NCBI GenBank assembly: GCA_002633005.1
Contig: NMRA01000120.1
Location: 858,353 to 922,352 of the forward strand
From: Phoronis australis
Lineage: Eukaryota > Phoronida > Phoronidae
Direction: 5' to 3'
DNA length: 64,000 nucleotides
Shown here: piece after piece, positions 49,501-52,511 of the stretch
Position numbering within the stretch: position 1 is the first letter of the stretch
How the letters are laid out: each line of letters begins with the position of its first letter
Notes under the pieces: model-generated
The model's input: only the letters and a program-made list of their open reading frames with translations
Databases searched by the model: none
Told to the model about the DNA's origin: nothing
Translations under genes and position numbers: made by a program

Positions 49501-52500
49501 ATTGATGGTTGGAGGGCCAGCTCTCTTTTGTTCGATAATTGATCTAATCTTTAATAAAATCGTATCTACCCTGACTGAGTTGTGCTGTTAAAAATAAAAG
49601 TTAAGTTATAACATATTTGAACATAAACCAATAGCGTTTCTTAAATCTTCGTCAAATGGTAATCATGTTTAGTTTTTGAATCACCAAAATCGCCCAACTG
49701 CAACGACAATCTATTCTTTCAGAATACACCAATTCACTCTGAGTTTAACTGTGTTCACACGTGGTTTGCAATAAGCCTGGTAGATAATTGGCCTGCTTGT
49801 TGTCATAACAGACAAAAGAGTGTGCTTGGTAGTTAACAAGAAGCTAGATGTTATCACACGCTCAGAATCCCCTACGTCTGGTGAAGTCACTGAACGGGAA
49901 AACGCTGTCATGTTCCCTGGCGAAGTTGTCATCATCACTTTAAATCTAAGAAATTACCTGTTTCTCTGAAAATCGTAACATTACCACACTTTTACACGTA
50001 GTCTAAACCCAAACTTGCGCCAAGTCGTACGTTTTGGGAAAGGGGTCTCAATTCTGTGACGGTAAGTGCTCTAAATTGAAAATTATTTTTTGGAAGAAGG
50101 CGATTTTAACCTTTGACCTAAAAGTTGCTCTGCGAACGAGAATATACCCACGTTGATCCACATTCCAAAGAACTCCCGTGTTAACATCCATGCGAGTATT
50201 CTAATAAATCACGCCATGATCTCCTTCATTTGATGTTTTTCGGTTTTAGACCGCGTGCTGCACGGTATTGTCTTTAAAATTATTTTTTTGTGCTTTTGAA
50301 TGTCAGTATTCGTAAGGCCCGTTCATGCGAATCTTTTTGGCGCATTTTTTCGGAGCACTTTTTCTATTTTTCGGCAAATTGTTTGCGTACATGCGTAAAA
50401 ATACACAAAAGGAGTTCCATACACCGGTCTATAAAAAGCAACATAAAACACGATGAGAAACTACTATTTTGAAAAACGCAACAGAAAGAATCATGAAAGT
50501 TATGTAAAACGAAAAGAAATAATGAAGAAAACAAACAGCAACAACGTAAAAATGAAACAACTCATGGTGAATTTCAGTTGTGTTTTGACAAGGTGTTCCA
50601 TTGAAATTGAAACCCCGGTGCAAAGCAGACATCCCGTAATCGAAAATAGACTCCCGCATCTTCAAAACAGCTAACCAGCCCGAAAACACGAACCCCGCCC
50701 GACCTTTAAAACAGGAACCCCGCGGATCGGACAGGACACCTGATGACCGAAACACCACATTCTATCAAACATTGTTTATCTCAAGAAAGATAGAGTGTGA
50801 ATGCTGTGAGTTCAGAAATTCCAAATCCAAATTACGTTTTAATGTTCGATGAGGAGTTGAAGTATTCTTTTTTGAAGGCAAGAACGGTGACATAGGTAAC
50901 GGTACAGGCCTTTTGATTGAATAATTGTCGCGGTCCATTTCAAAATCCGGAAATTGATTGTGCCGGAATAATACACTTTCGACAAGTAAATCGACGAACC
51001 CAATGCGGCCTGTTGTAAAGATATTTCAAGGAATTAATCTACAGTGACACTCGAAAGTCGAAATGGTATTCTTGACTTCCATTTTTGAAAATGTTTTTGG
51101 AGAAACTATTGAATAATCTGAAATTAACTAAATATTCACCGTGATAACAATGTATTGAGAGTACGGATTATGGTGAAATTCACCCACAGACAAGTTGCAC
51201 GAGTTTTACCGATAAAAATCAAATAACAAAGTCAGTATATTATGTTGCGAGTTACCATTGACAATTTTTAACAAACAAATGCAAAATAAACAACTGGATA
51301 GGACATGAAGATGCTGTAACTCAAAGTCTGAGGCTACTAACAACGGTCTCAGAAAATTTGAAAAATTGTACGGGCTTCCTGTCCGATCCCCAGGTCGTGA
51401 TTTGTGTTCGTGTTTGTTTTTTGGCTGATTAGTTGTTTTGATTCCGGAATTTGTTTTATACAGGGATTCCAACTTCGATGGAACGCCTTGTTAAACTTGT
51501 ACGCATGTCGTAGATACAATTTCGAATTTGAGCAAGCAATCCCTATGTCAAAGTCAAGAAATTTGAGGTTACTAAAGTAAGCATTCCATTTATGAGTAAT
51601 TTGCTTCTTCTGATAGCTCATTTTATAACAAAGTTTCGGTATAATTACTTCAGGAGGCGAAAAATCCGGATGTGTACGAAGGTCGACTGCCTCTTCTGAT
51701 AGCTCATTTTATAACAAAGTTTCGGTATAATTACTTCAGGAGGCGAAAAATCCGGATGTGTACGAAGGTCGACTGCCATGAACGTTAACCTGTGCCGGGT
51801 TGCATGGAACAGTGCCAAATAGGGTCTCAACTAAGTTCCCTAAATCTTTTGCCTATTTGTGTATTTGTTCACTAACAGATGTAATCCTTTTCTATCATTT
51901 CCTCTTTATTATGACCTCCTCTTTGACTAGTGACATTTTTTAATAATATAACTAAAAAGTGAACACTGGATTCAATGACAATAGATAGGGACTTAGTTCT
52001 TAAGTTAGGGGCCTTGCATGAAAAGATTCCTATTTACTTTCGATAATAGTGAGAATTCAACATCGAGTTCACTCTCGATTTGTATCAAAGTCAAAAATTG
52101 ACCTAGTAATAAAACCAAAACAGCGTAAGTGGCACAATAGGTGTTTTCACAAGTCCACAAATACGGAGTATATTTAGGGTGATTTTGGTGTCTTTTGGCA
52201 GTTTTGTGTCCTCAAATCACTACTCGAAGGCGATTTGATGTGATAAAATGAAAGAAGGTGTTCAAATATTTGTTCGATGCTGATTTCGTAGAGCTCTGTG
52301 CACATTTGAGTAGAAAATTCTGAGCAAACCGATTGTCAGTGTCCAACCTTTATGTCTTACTAATAGAGAGTGACTTCAGTGGTGGTCGAGGAACAGATAA
52401 ACTCAGTGAAGTGCCTGTGAAACGGCTATAAAAACAACACGCCAAAAAAAAAAACAAAAAAACAAAGAAAATCGCCAAATAGCAAACAAGTTTTTTCCAC

Positions 52501-52511
52501 GCCCTTTTCAT
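205..52511 (-). CDS. Large spliced gene: signal peptide, four L1-type Ig domains, then 18 or more CCP/sushi domains (3' end off window)
   Basis: Gene model assembled by eye from GT/AG-bounded open segments whose phases all match. It has a signal-peptide exon, eight exons for four Ig domains (two each), then a tandem array of single-exon CCP domains. The predicted product is a secreted or membrane-anchored adhesion or recognition protein. Seen: Cys/Trp Ig landmarks, and four Cys plus a Trp between Cys3 and Cys4 in each CCP exon. Known: sushi domains pair C1-C3 and C2-C4, and L1-family proteins have four N-terminal Ig domains folded as a horseshoe. Inferred: one transcript joins them, because every junction tested keeps frame (the Ig2b donor is a choice between two sites). 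In L1-family proteins the Ig domains are followed by more Ig and FN3 domains; here CCPs follow directly. Any FN3, membrane or cytoplasmic part would lie left of position 1. The first exon and its 14-kb intron are the least certain part. An alternative is two neighbouring genes, Ig and CCP. Confidence 0.68.
777..1010 (-). CDS. CCP exon 17 (alpha subfamily)
   Basis: 234 bp, phase 1-1; donor AACG|GTAAAC, acceptor atttag. VPSCELALAKLDAKLKTKAV, SVTLECIDNKVFTDG, SSKAFTCSNPSARSYSS, SWDPALSSC. The downstream intron carries the beta-type donor-side sequence (aaacggcaggtttggacatg) rather than the alpha one, which suggests a hybrid repeat unit. Confidence 0.9.
1354..1587 (-). CDS. CCP exon 16 (alpha subfamily)
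   Basis: 234 bp, phase 1-1; donor AACG|GTGACA, acceptor atttag. VPSCELVLAKLNAKLKTKAV, SVTLECIDSNVFADG, SSKVFTCSNPSARSYNS, SWEPALSSC. It is intact, and its flanking intron aligns with that of the exons at 205 and 1,910. Confidence 0.9.
1910..2143 (-). CDS. CCP exon 15 (alpha subfamily)
   Basis: 234 bp, phase 1-1; donor AACG|GTGACA, acceptor tattcag. LPSCELPLAKLNAKLKTKAV, SVTLECIDNKVFADG, SSKAFTCSNPSARSYSS, SWDPALSSC. It is one of four alpha exons in tandem; the start-to-start spacing to the next exon left is 556 bp. Confidence 0.9.
2457..2684 (-). CDS. CCP exon 14 (diverged beta-like)
   Basis: 228 bp, phase 1-1; donor ACAAAA|GTAGCA (non-optimal +4), acceptor cattcag. VSSCELDSTMLQTMAVVSGN, SITLQCFGIKDFGN, TSMVFTCSSSTHSSS, SWSPILGPC. 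Cys and Trp landmarks are intact. It has a short Cys1-Cys2 spacing and is the only functional-looking exon ending in A rather than G before the donor. Confidence 0.83.
2700..3800. repeat. Paralogous intron DNA (copy of beta-type upstream intron)
   Basis: The start aligns by eye with 5,230-5,760, 6,730-7,190 and 10,720-10,860 (aaaatcagg..., then a tggtgatggttt-like stretch). The second half (about 3,370-3,780) resembles 7,600-7,880, 9,040-9,330 and 17,158-17,340. Open frames here on both strands are not supported as coding, since the paralogs have stops. Confidence 0.6.
3829..4341 (-). mobile_element. Possible solo LTR or promoter-bearing insertion
   Basis: This block is absent from paralogous introns. 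Read on the minus strand it starts TGTGATGATG and ends CGTGACA, contains CTATAAATACCC as a TATA-like box, and holds several TTCTAGAA/GAAnnTTC-like motifs. The TG...CA termini and TATA box are what a solo LTR would show. No target-site duplication was found, so the call is tentative. Confidence 0.35.
4458..4691 (-). CDS. CCP exon 13 (alpha subfamily)
   Basis: 234 bp, phase 1-1; donor AACG|GTAACA, acceptor tattcag. VPSCELPLQKLNAKLKSKAV, SVTLECIDSKVFADG, SSKVFTCSNPSASSYSS, SWDPSLNSC. It is an alpha copy separated from the main alpha block by about 2 kb that holds a beta-like exon, paralogous intron DNA and an LTR-like insert. Confidence 0.88.
4995..5189 (-). pseudogene. Broken CCP exon (nonsense codon and internal deletion)
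   Basis: It is clearly related to the beta exons: acceptor ttattcag, VPSCKTM (Cys1), TRLC (Cys2), MVFTCSSSSYSS (Cys3), LWSPC (Cys4) and donor AACA|GTAAAC. It is 195 bp rather than 240 and carries one in-frame TAA at 5,092-5,094 just after Cys2. Length still divides to phase 1-1, so skipping it leaves the message in frame. It is either a dead exon or, if included, a premature-stop exon. Confidence 0.8.
5200..5760. repeat. Intron paralogous to 6,690-7,200
   Basis: About 500 bp align by eye with the intron right of CCP exon 11, for example the shared ggttttctcgag and acgtctactgttacg-type segments. It shows that the broken exon at 4,995 and exon 11 were copied with their introns. No coding potential is supported. 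Confidence 0.7.
5798..5933 (-). CDS. CCP exon 12 (beta subfamily), 5' part hidden in assembly gap
   Basis: Only the 3' part is visible: ITLQCLGIKVFANG, SSMVFTCSSSAYSS, SWSPTLSQC and donor AACG|GTAAAT. The Cys1 part should lie within the N run. The visible sequence differs from the matching part of the exon at 6,442-6,681 by only about two bases, so it is either a very recent duplicate or the same exon assembled twice across a gap. Confidence 0.65.
5934..6412. other. Assembly gap (N run) inside the CCP array
   Basis: 479 unresolved bases lie between two nearly identical beta-type CCP segments. Nothing can be said about the content. The expected missing sequence is the 5' part of the left exon plus intron. 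Confidence 0.99.
6442..6681 (-). CDS. CCP exon 11 (beta subfamily)
   Basis: 240 bp, phase 1-1; donor AACG|GTAAAT, acceptor cattcag. VPSCKLDLTTLSAELKAT, SITLQCLGIKVFANG, SSMVFTCSSSAYSS, SWSPTLSQC. It is complete and lies directly right of the assembly gap. Its 3' half is almost identical to the truncated copy left of the gap. Confidence 0.87.
6690..7970. repeat. Intron between CCP exons 10 and 11, paralogous sequence
   Basis: The left half aligns with 5,200-5,760; the right part (about 7,600-7,880) aligns with 9,040-9,330 and 17,158-17,340 (common stretch gataatccttgtttggt). No exon was seen between them, although a delta-type CCP exon would be expected by cassette order. Confidence 0.6.
7975..8214 (-). 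CDS. CCP exon 10 (gamma subfamily)
   Basis: 240 bp, phase 1-1; donor AAAG|GTAATT, acceptor tattcag. VRSCLLHLGKLNVRLNTEMS, SVTLVCKDSKVFTDG, SSKVFTCSSSTSRS, SWTPALSPC. It is the most diverged gamma member at its N-terminal end. The upstream intron holds a small insert at about 8,340-8,500 that does not align with the other gamma introns. Confidence 0.87.
8731..8970 (-). CDS. CCP exon 9 (beta subfamily)
   Basis: 240 bp, phase 1-1; donor AACG|GTAAAC, acceptor cattcag. VPSCKLDLTSLSAEWK, SITLQCLGIKVFGNG, SSMVFTCSSSTYSS, SWNPTLSSC. All landmarks are intact. It is more diverged than exons 2, 6 and 11 from one another. It begins a third, partial cassette in which the delta exon is missing. Confidence 0.87.
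9404..9625 (-). CDS. CCP exon 8 (delta subfamily, short)
   Basis: 222 bp, phase 1-1; donor AAAG|GTAACT, acceptor tattaag. ALPSCELVLSTLNAVVSGNQ, SVRLVCKDSKVFTDG, SSKVFTCSSSTSRS, SWSPVLGPC. It has the same short Cys1-Cys2 spacing as 17,379-17,594 and closes the second cassette. Confidence 0.87.
9831..10070 (-). CDS. CCP exon 7 (gamma subfamily)
   Basis: 240 bp, phase 1-1; donor AAAG|GTAATT, acceptor taatcag. VHSCQLPLEKLNARLNTQTS, SVTLVCKDSKVFTDG, SSKVFTCSSSTSRS, SWTPALSPC. It is the middle exon of the second cassette and a near copy of 17,708-17,947. Confidence 0.88.
10419..10658 (-). CDS. CCP exon 6 (beta subfamily)
   Basis: 240 bp, phase 1-1; donor AACG|GTAAAT, acceptor cattcag. VPSCKLDLTTLSAEWKTT, SITLQCLGIKVFANG, SSMVFTCSSSAYSS, SWSPTLSQC. 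All sushi landmarks are intact. It is first exon of the second cassette. Its intron upstream (10,665-10,860) keeps the ancestral beta-type intron sequence also found near 2.75, 5.25 and 6.75 kb. Confidence 0.88.
11109..12500 (+). mobile_element. Degenerate hAT transposon with transposase C-terminal relic
   Basis: Plus-strand relic of a hAT (TTF/ZMYM1-like) transposase. About 11,970-12,500 encodes pieces such as EALDNIITSKPDRLDQDY, EELILKAANGES, then KLLLVMPATNASSKRAFRAL, RRVKS and a final FEQVSEVRKAKLGGF. The MPATNA(x)S(E/K)R(S/A)F motif is the hallmark of the C-terminal hAT dimerisation domain. The reading frame shifts near 12,040 and has stops at about 12,116 and 12,356, so it is dead. CAGGGCCGTAGGAA at 11,109 looks like a hAT terminal repeat; the same sequence starts another repeat at 43,915. 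The right end was not found. It lies in the intron between CCP exons 5 and 6. Confidence 0.8.
12501..14609. other. Intron DNA, no gene seen
   Basis: Intron between CCP exons 5 and 6, right of the hAT relic. Short open frames exist but none has recognisable motifs. At about 14,140 it retains gacgtcatactaaacaagcg, a degenerate form of the conserved intronic block found 3' of other CCP exons. Confidence 0.6.
14610..14822 (-). CDS. CCP exon 5 (divergent type)
   Basis: 213 bp, phase 1-1; acceptor tacacag, donor GTAAAG|GTAAGT. Landmarks: VLPPCQLNLGNLNAN, SVTLQCVSNAAFTDG, SKSFTCSRSSG, FWTPALSGC. It is a complete sushi domain without the Ser-rich Cys3-Cys4 loop of the amplified exons and is closest in form to CCP exon 1. 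It separates the two beta-gamma-delta cassettes, so one cassette copy was inserted beside it. Confidence 0.85.
15060..15480. repeat. Intron segment duplicated at 18,615-19,030
   Basis: It lies 5' of CCP exon 5. It aligns by eye over about 400 bp with the segment 5' of CCP exon 2, including the exact stretch cccaaataaagaatacgaag and the nearby tacttggttatcaag. The plus-strand open frame here (15,121-15,330) is broken in the second copy, so coding is not supported. Confidence 0.75.
16588..16760 (+). pseudogene. Fragment resembling P2X7-intracellular-domain-like genes
   Basis: ATG at 16,588 opens MATRNPDLARARAYQSRL..., which stops after 25 codons. From 16,661 another stretch in a different register reads FKGYQFEQEYSDEEILERRR followed by EQAQTTERMEL. 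The pattern (Y/F)QFEPEYSDEE is typical of the P2X7 intracellular-domain-like proteins that are expanded in marine invertebrates; this is recalled family knowledge, not a search result. The downstream zinc-binding half was not found, so it looks like a truncated gene relic inside the intron of the large gene. Confidence 0.4.
17379..17594 (-). CDS. CCP exon 4 (delta subfamily, short)
   Basis: 216 bp, phase 1-1; donor AAAG|GTAACT, acceptor tattaag. It starts ALPSCELVLSSLNAVVSGNQ, lacking the ARLNTQ-type insert between Cys1 and the Ser-Gly-Asn motif, then SVTLVCKDSKVF, SSKVFTCSSSTS and SWNPALSPC. It is also slightly short at the 3' end. It pairs with 9,404-9,625 and closes the first cassette. Confidence 0.87.
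17708..17947 (-). CDS. CCP exon 3 (gamma subfamily)
   Basis: 240 bp, phase 1-1; donor AAAG|GTAATT, acceptor attcag. Landmarks: VRSCQLPLEKLNTRLNTQT, SVTLVCKDSKVFTDG, SSKVFTCSSSTSRSTS, SWSPVLSPC. All four Cys and the Trp are present. It is the middle exon of the 17.4-18.5 kb cassette, and its closest relatives are at 9,831-10,070 and 7,975-8,214. Confidence 0.88.
18299..18538 (-). CDS. CCP exon 2 (beta subfamily)
   Basis: 240 bp, phase 1-1; donor AACG|GTAAAT, acceptor cattcag. Landmarks: VPSCKLDLTTLSAEWK (Cys1), TITLQCLGIKVFANG (Cys2), SSMVFTCSSSAYSS (Cys3), SWSPTLSQC (Trp, Cys4). It is almost identical to the exon at 10,419-10,658, 8 kb away. It is the 5'-most member of the first beta-gamma-delta cassette. 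Its upstream intron is cut short after about 45 bp by a hAT fragment. Confidence 0.88.
18583..18617 (+). mobile_element. Short hAT transposase fragment at a duplication boundary
   Basis: The 35 bp read LNLVDVANDFE on the plus strand, a conserved sequence near the C terminus of hAT transposases. The homologous position of the larger relic at about 12,428-12,460 reads caaacgattttgaac in common. It joins beta-intron DNA on the left to the duplicated intron segment on the right. Confidence 0.65.
18615..19030. repeat. Second copy of the 15,060-15,480 intron segment
   Basis: It is homologous to the DNA upstream of CCP exon 5 and begins immediately after the hAT fragment at 18,583-18,617. It places the duplication junction between CCP exon 2 and the ancestral intron. 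Confidence 0.75.
19031..20512. other. Intron DNA between CCP exons 1 and 2, no gene seen
   Basis: There is one ambiguous base at 19,753. Open frames at 19,495-19,806 and 20,034-20,228 show no family motif, splice structure or homolog I recognise, and are not called. Confidence 0.5.
20513..20731 (-). CDS. CCP exon 1 (divergent type)
   Basis: Acceptor acttacag and donor CCGAG|GTAAGT; 219 bp, phase 1-1. Cys1 is in LSPCFLNLNTL, Cys2 in VTLQCLDNKAFADG, Cys3 in SKSFLCSKNEG, and Trp plus Cys4 in GSWIPALIPC: a complete sushi domain. It is shorter between Cys3 and Cys4 than the amplified copies, lacking the Ser-rich loop. It resembles CCP exon 5 more than the rest, and both may represent the unamplified ancestor. 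Confidence 0.85.
20732..21476. other. Intron between Ig4 and CCP exon 1
   Basis: 745 bp without a supported exon. This is the architectural junction where an L1-family gene would have its fifth Ig; none is visible. Confidence 0.6.
21477..21644 (-). CDS. Ig4, second half exon
   Basis: Acceptor atcgtttag and donor TCAAAA|GTAAGC. It is phase 1 at both ends. It encodes ELKLLNIQKS (E strand), VRVQCLIGNKLGYEIQSALV (F-strand Cys, Asn-x-x-Gly-Tyr turn) and NVLPLPG (G strand and linker). The run Asn-x-x-Gly-Tyr...Ala-x-Val-Asn-Val-Leu is strikingly like L1-family Ig4. The next exon downstream is already a CCP domain, so no fifth Ig or FN3 intervenes in this model. Confidence 0.82.
21645..24598. other. 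Ig4 intron containing a retroelement relic
   Basis: Intron between the two Ig4 half-exons. Apart from the integrase relic at 22,760-23,560 and a short (ATC)n stretch at about 21,659-21,675, nothing was recognised. Confidence 0.6.
22760..23560 (-). mobile_element. Degenerate gypsy-like retroelement, integrase zinc-binding relic
   Basis: Minus-strand relic within the Ig4 intron. Pieces in shifting frames include SHKQFGDAS (the HxxFGHxS part of an integrase zinc finger), then FLHLVNNECTTCEQFKKTP with the two cysteines, SKPVV, and after a frameshift LPLETGCDEIAVVDV, which aligns with the start of an integrase catalytic core. Upstream (about 23,400-23,490) ADGVASVTFPATDELNDKKK is open but not identified. 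It has several stops and frameshifts; no LTRs were found. Confidence 0.65.
24599..24733 (-). CDS. Ig4, first half exon
   Basis: Acceptor ttcatttag and donor GAGCAC|GTAAGT. It is phase 1 at both ends. It encodes PPSFSDLWKDMTVTQGELA, then KLICKSKNKKPQPEKGTWFV with B-strand Cys and C-strand Trp. The pattern G-x-x-x-x-L-I-C-x-(A/S)-x-x-x-P-x-P followed by W-x-x-N-G is the one seen in L1/NrCAM/neurofascin Ig4. Confidence 0.82.
24734..25874. other. Intron between Ig3 and Ig4, with an unassigned minus-strand ORF
   Basis: A minus-strand open frame at 25,544-25,741 reads protein-like (TSKEVIAHIPRDHAPQDHGF, LRFILRADRGLMKQ) and follows an acceptor-like gttcaaattag. I do not recognise it. Exons on either side splice in frame without it. 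It could be a retro-copied fragment or chance. Confidence 0.35.
25875..26065 (-). CDS. Ig3, second half exon
   Basis: Acceptor tctttaag and donor GCACT|GTGAGT. It enters in phase 2 and leaves in phase 1. It encodes LPFIRHTWVFPPNL (C-strand Trp), IQKLQFAVKAF (E strand), then GIYEYTGTL where an Ig F strand normally reads Tyr-x-Cys, and FEITVH (G strand). The second canonical cysteine is replaced by Tyr, matching the loss of the first in the partner exon. Confidence 0.75.
26066..27615. other. Ig3 intron, no feature seen
   Basis: Intron of about 1.5 kb between the Ig3 half-exons. Short open frames lack motifs. Confidence 0.55.
27616..27730 (-). CDS. Ig3, first half exon
   Basis: Acceptor gaatttcag and donor GCAGC|GTAAGT. 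It enters in phase 1 and leaves in phase 2. It encodes the inter-domain linker (FTKLVYPANNKRYQPRT) and strand B (SDFNLKIIMGAA). The position where an Ig domain carries its first cysteine is Ile here. Splicing to the exon ending at 26,065 yields GAALPFIRHTW, keeping the C-strand Trp. Confidence 0.7.
28550..28588. repeat. (AC)n microsatellite
   Basis: A run of about 19 AC dinucleotides, followed by an AT-rich stretch and then a (GCCT/GTCT/GTCC)n tetranucleotide tract at about 28,640-28,714. It explains the low-complexity open frames on the minus strand here. Confidence 0.98.
28640..28714. repeat. Tetranucleotide tract (GCCT/GTCT/GTCC)n
   Basis: About 75 bp of imperfect pyrimidine-rich tetranucleotide repeats: gcctgcctgcctgtctttct and so on. 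Confidence 0.95.
28774..29115. mobile_element. Hairpin (foldback) element flanked by 13-bp direct repeats
   Basis: A long inverted repeat. The inner arms (about 28,857-28,917 and 28,942-29,003) are near-perfect, with starts such as aaaactctacactcaacgga and its complement; weaker outer arms reach about 28,786 and 29,080. The identical 13-mer ccaaatttaatgg flanks it at 28,774-28,786 and 29,103-29,115, as a target-site duplication would. It lies in the intron between Ig2 and Ig3. Confidence 0.7.
29735..29817 (-). CDS. Ig2, second half exon
   Basis: Acceptor ttcttatag. It supplies GNNKIWNCWPSTHNENG (F-strand Cys, with Trp replacing the usual Tyr) and SSVLEV (G strand). The donor chosen is GTTA|GTGTGT, which gives phase 1 and joins the next exon in frame. 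A second donor at 29,662 (CCCA|GTGAGT) is a better consensus but leaves phase 2 and would hit a stop in the next known exon. The boundary is therefore the weakest of the Ig exons. Confidence 0.6.
29818..33067. other. Ig2 intron with duplicated segments
   Basis: No exon was seen. Two pairs of diverged repeats were noted: about 30,650-30,760 with 31,530-31,640 (gagtgctgaaactaaccaaa versus gtgtgctggtactaacaaaa), and about 30,790-30,900 with 32,245-32,360 (common exact stretch tgaaaaatgcaaatggcgga). Confidence 0.55.
33068..33302 (-). CDS. Ig2, first half exon
   Basis: Acceptor atgttgcag and donor AAATAT|GTAATG. It enters in phase 1 and leaves in phase 2. It encodes AYPGQTAEIPCQPF (B-strand Cys), then ISYVWQKVGQPEMTEL (C-strand Trp), then DRIQFVPVLGETLWHF, matching the pattern R-(h)-x...G-x-L-x-F found in L1-family Ig2. 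It joins in frame to the exon ending at 29,817. Confidence 0.75.
33303..37849. other. Intron between Ig1 and Ig2
   Basis: Intron of about 4.5 kb. It has a C-rich tract at about 33,697-33,708, a hairpin at about 34,868-34,907 (ctagctgtat...atgatgacagtcatcat...), and a degenerate array from about 36,170 to 37,680. Nothing coding was supported. Confidence 0.5.
36170..37680. repeat. Degenerate tandem repeat in intron
   Basis: Recurring diverged phrases: tcagaaaatctcgaaaattt at 36,197 and relatives at about 36,504, 36,814 and 36,938; and aatttcatgtctattgg at 36,427 with relatives at about 36,702 and 37,635. The spacing is roughly 300 bp where it can be followed. Probably an old intronic satellite. 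Confidence 0.5.
37850..38061 (-). CDS. Ig1, second half exon
   Basis: Acceptor atcttctag and donor GTATT|GTGAGT. It enters in phase 2 and leaves in phase 1. It starts ITWFKGDPP (C-strand Trp), continues through TLRVIGLEPPATESLRNDD (E strand and the Asp before the F strand), then TYFQCFIENDHGG (F-strand Tyr-x-Cys) and ends in the G strand PARLRVY. All I-set Ig landmarks are present. The F-G turn ENDHG is the kind of sequence seen in L1-family Ig1. Confidence 0.82.
38672..38771 (-). CDS. Ig1, first half exon
   Basis: Acceptor cttgtag and donor CCAAA|GTAAGT. It enters in phase 1 and leaves in phase 2. It encodes EPPKIIQGPKDTQ, then the B-strand motif VEFTCVVAGSPRPK with the first canonical Ig cysteine and the typical G-x-P-x-P turn before the C strand. 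It completes codon and domain with the exon ending at 38,061. The PPKI opening and the two-exon domain layout match L1/contactin-type Ig domains. Confidence 0.8.
39285..40170. other. Assembly gap (N run)
   Basis: 886 unresolved bases in the first intron. The long open frames that span it are artefacts of Ns. Confidence 0.99.
40789..41413. mobile_element. Non-autonomous hAT-like element with terminal inverted repeats
   Basis: It begins CAGTGGCGGATGTAGG and ends with the complement of CATAGGCGGATTTAGG: imperfect inverted ends of the CAGTGGCGGAT type that are common in hAT-derived MITEs. The interior is not coding and includes a tRNA-like segment at 41,036-41,106. No clear 8-bp target duplication was found. 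Confidence 0.55.
41036..41106 (-). repeat. tRNA-like (SINE-type) segment
   Basis: The minus strand reads TTGGTGCAGTGGTAAAGCAC (A-box-like) and about 30 bases later GAGTTCGAGTCC (B-box-like). The T-arm and acceptor stems do not pair properly, so it is a tRNA-derived repeat rather than a working tRNA gene. Confidence 0.5.
42030..43570. repeat. Satellite of about 105-117 bp units
   Basis: About 13 units with core catttcaactaattcaact followed by attcccactaatcgctgcgc and cacctgcagg. Core starts are near 42,034, 42,153, 42,260, 42,440, 42,550, 42,657, 42,769, 42,886, 42,998, 43,099, 43,208, 43,390 and 43,495. The plus-strand ORF across 42,868-43,299 is a product of the repeat. It is AT-rich and eukaryotic, with no CRISPR-like leader or spacers. 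Confidence 0.92.
43915..44050. mobile_element. Repeat starting with hAT-like terminus
   Basis: CAGGGTCGTAGGAAGC at 43,915 matches the terminus at 11,109 (CAGGGCCGTAGGAAAC). The right boundary is unclear. Confidence 0.35.
44387..44538. mobile_element. MITE family copy 1
   Basis: Copy of about 150 bp: gggattttgagttggggggc near the start, gcattcccccttggccccct near the end, and final taaatccgccactg. It shares most of its length with 46,781-46,934 and 56,436-56,580. Confidence 0.7.
45600..45645. repeat. Imperfect (AC)n tract
   Basis: cacagacacacacgcacaca and similar, within the first intron. It creates a Val/Cys-rich spurious frame on the minus strand. Confidence 0.9.
46781..46934. mobile_element. 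MITE family copy 2
   Basis: It starts caggggcggatccaagattt and ends taaatccgccattg, giving short inverted termini (GGCGGAT / ATCCGCC). It is the most complete of the three copies. Confidence 0.72.
47514..47561 (-). CDS. Candidate 48-bp mini-exon (phase 1-1)
   Basis: A short segment has a strong acceptor (tttattgcag) and a consensus donor (TTAG|GTAAGT). It is open in the frame that would link the signal-peptide exon to Ig1, adding 16 residues (GLLMLNVLFHVANAL core). It could be an alternative mini-exon of the kind seen near the N terminus of L1-family genes, or an alternative short leader starting at its internal ATG. It is equally possible that these are chance splice sites in a large intron. 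Confidence 0.2.
48588..48660 (-). repeat. tRNA-like segment
   Basis: The minus strand has TTTAGCTCTGACAGCAGAGT (D-arm-like, GCTC pairs with GAGT) and a perfect B box GGTTCGAATCC. The anticodon and acceptor stems do not pair, so it is a pseudo-tRNA or SINE head. Confidence 0.45.
48778..48992. mobile_element. Mini-element with 27-bp perfect inverted ends and TA flanks
   Basis: The ends 48,778-48,804 and 48,966-48,992 are perfect reverse complements (TACGGTGGCCCGAAAGTATC..., including the flanking TA). The interior holds about five tandem 22-24 bp units built on tttccacctaggtgaaaata. The 215-bp size, TA at both ends and perfect ends fit a Tc1/mariner-type MITE. Confidence 0.75.
51607..51778. 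repeat. Exact 86-bp tandem duplication
   Basis: Two adjacent copies beginning cttctgatagctcattttat (51,607 and 51,693) are identical as read. This is recent, or an assembly duplication. Confidence 0.9.
52361..52511 (-). CDS. Candidate first coding exon: signal peptide
   Basis: ATG at 52,511 in context GGAGATGA is the first ATG after an in-frame upstream stop. It opens a 50-codon segment with a basic n-region (MKRAWKK), a hydrophobic stretch of about 19 residues rich in Phe and Leu, then a polar, proline-containing stretch (VPRPPLK). The segment ends at a good donor (ATTA|GTAAGA) in phase 1. The first Ig exon at 38,771 needs exactly a phase-1 donor, so the two can be spliced in frame. The hydrophobic core is partly encoded by T-rich runs, which are prone to chance and to length miscalls. 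It could therefore be fortuitous; transcript evidence would settle it. Confidence 0.45.

Larger units (their letters stand above)
44540..52360. other. Remainder of the large first intron
   Basis: Apart from the repeats listed separately and the mini-exon candidate at 47,514, no exon or RNA gene was recognised. A dispersed repeat with tgttctcatttgaaatacat and tcgcgaagtcttgctttttg lies at about 47,185-47,300, with relatives at about 41,640-41,720, inverted at 34,918-35,003, and partly at 38,950-38,990. Confidence 0.5.
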
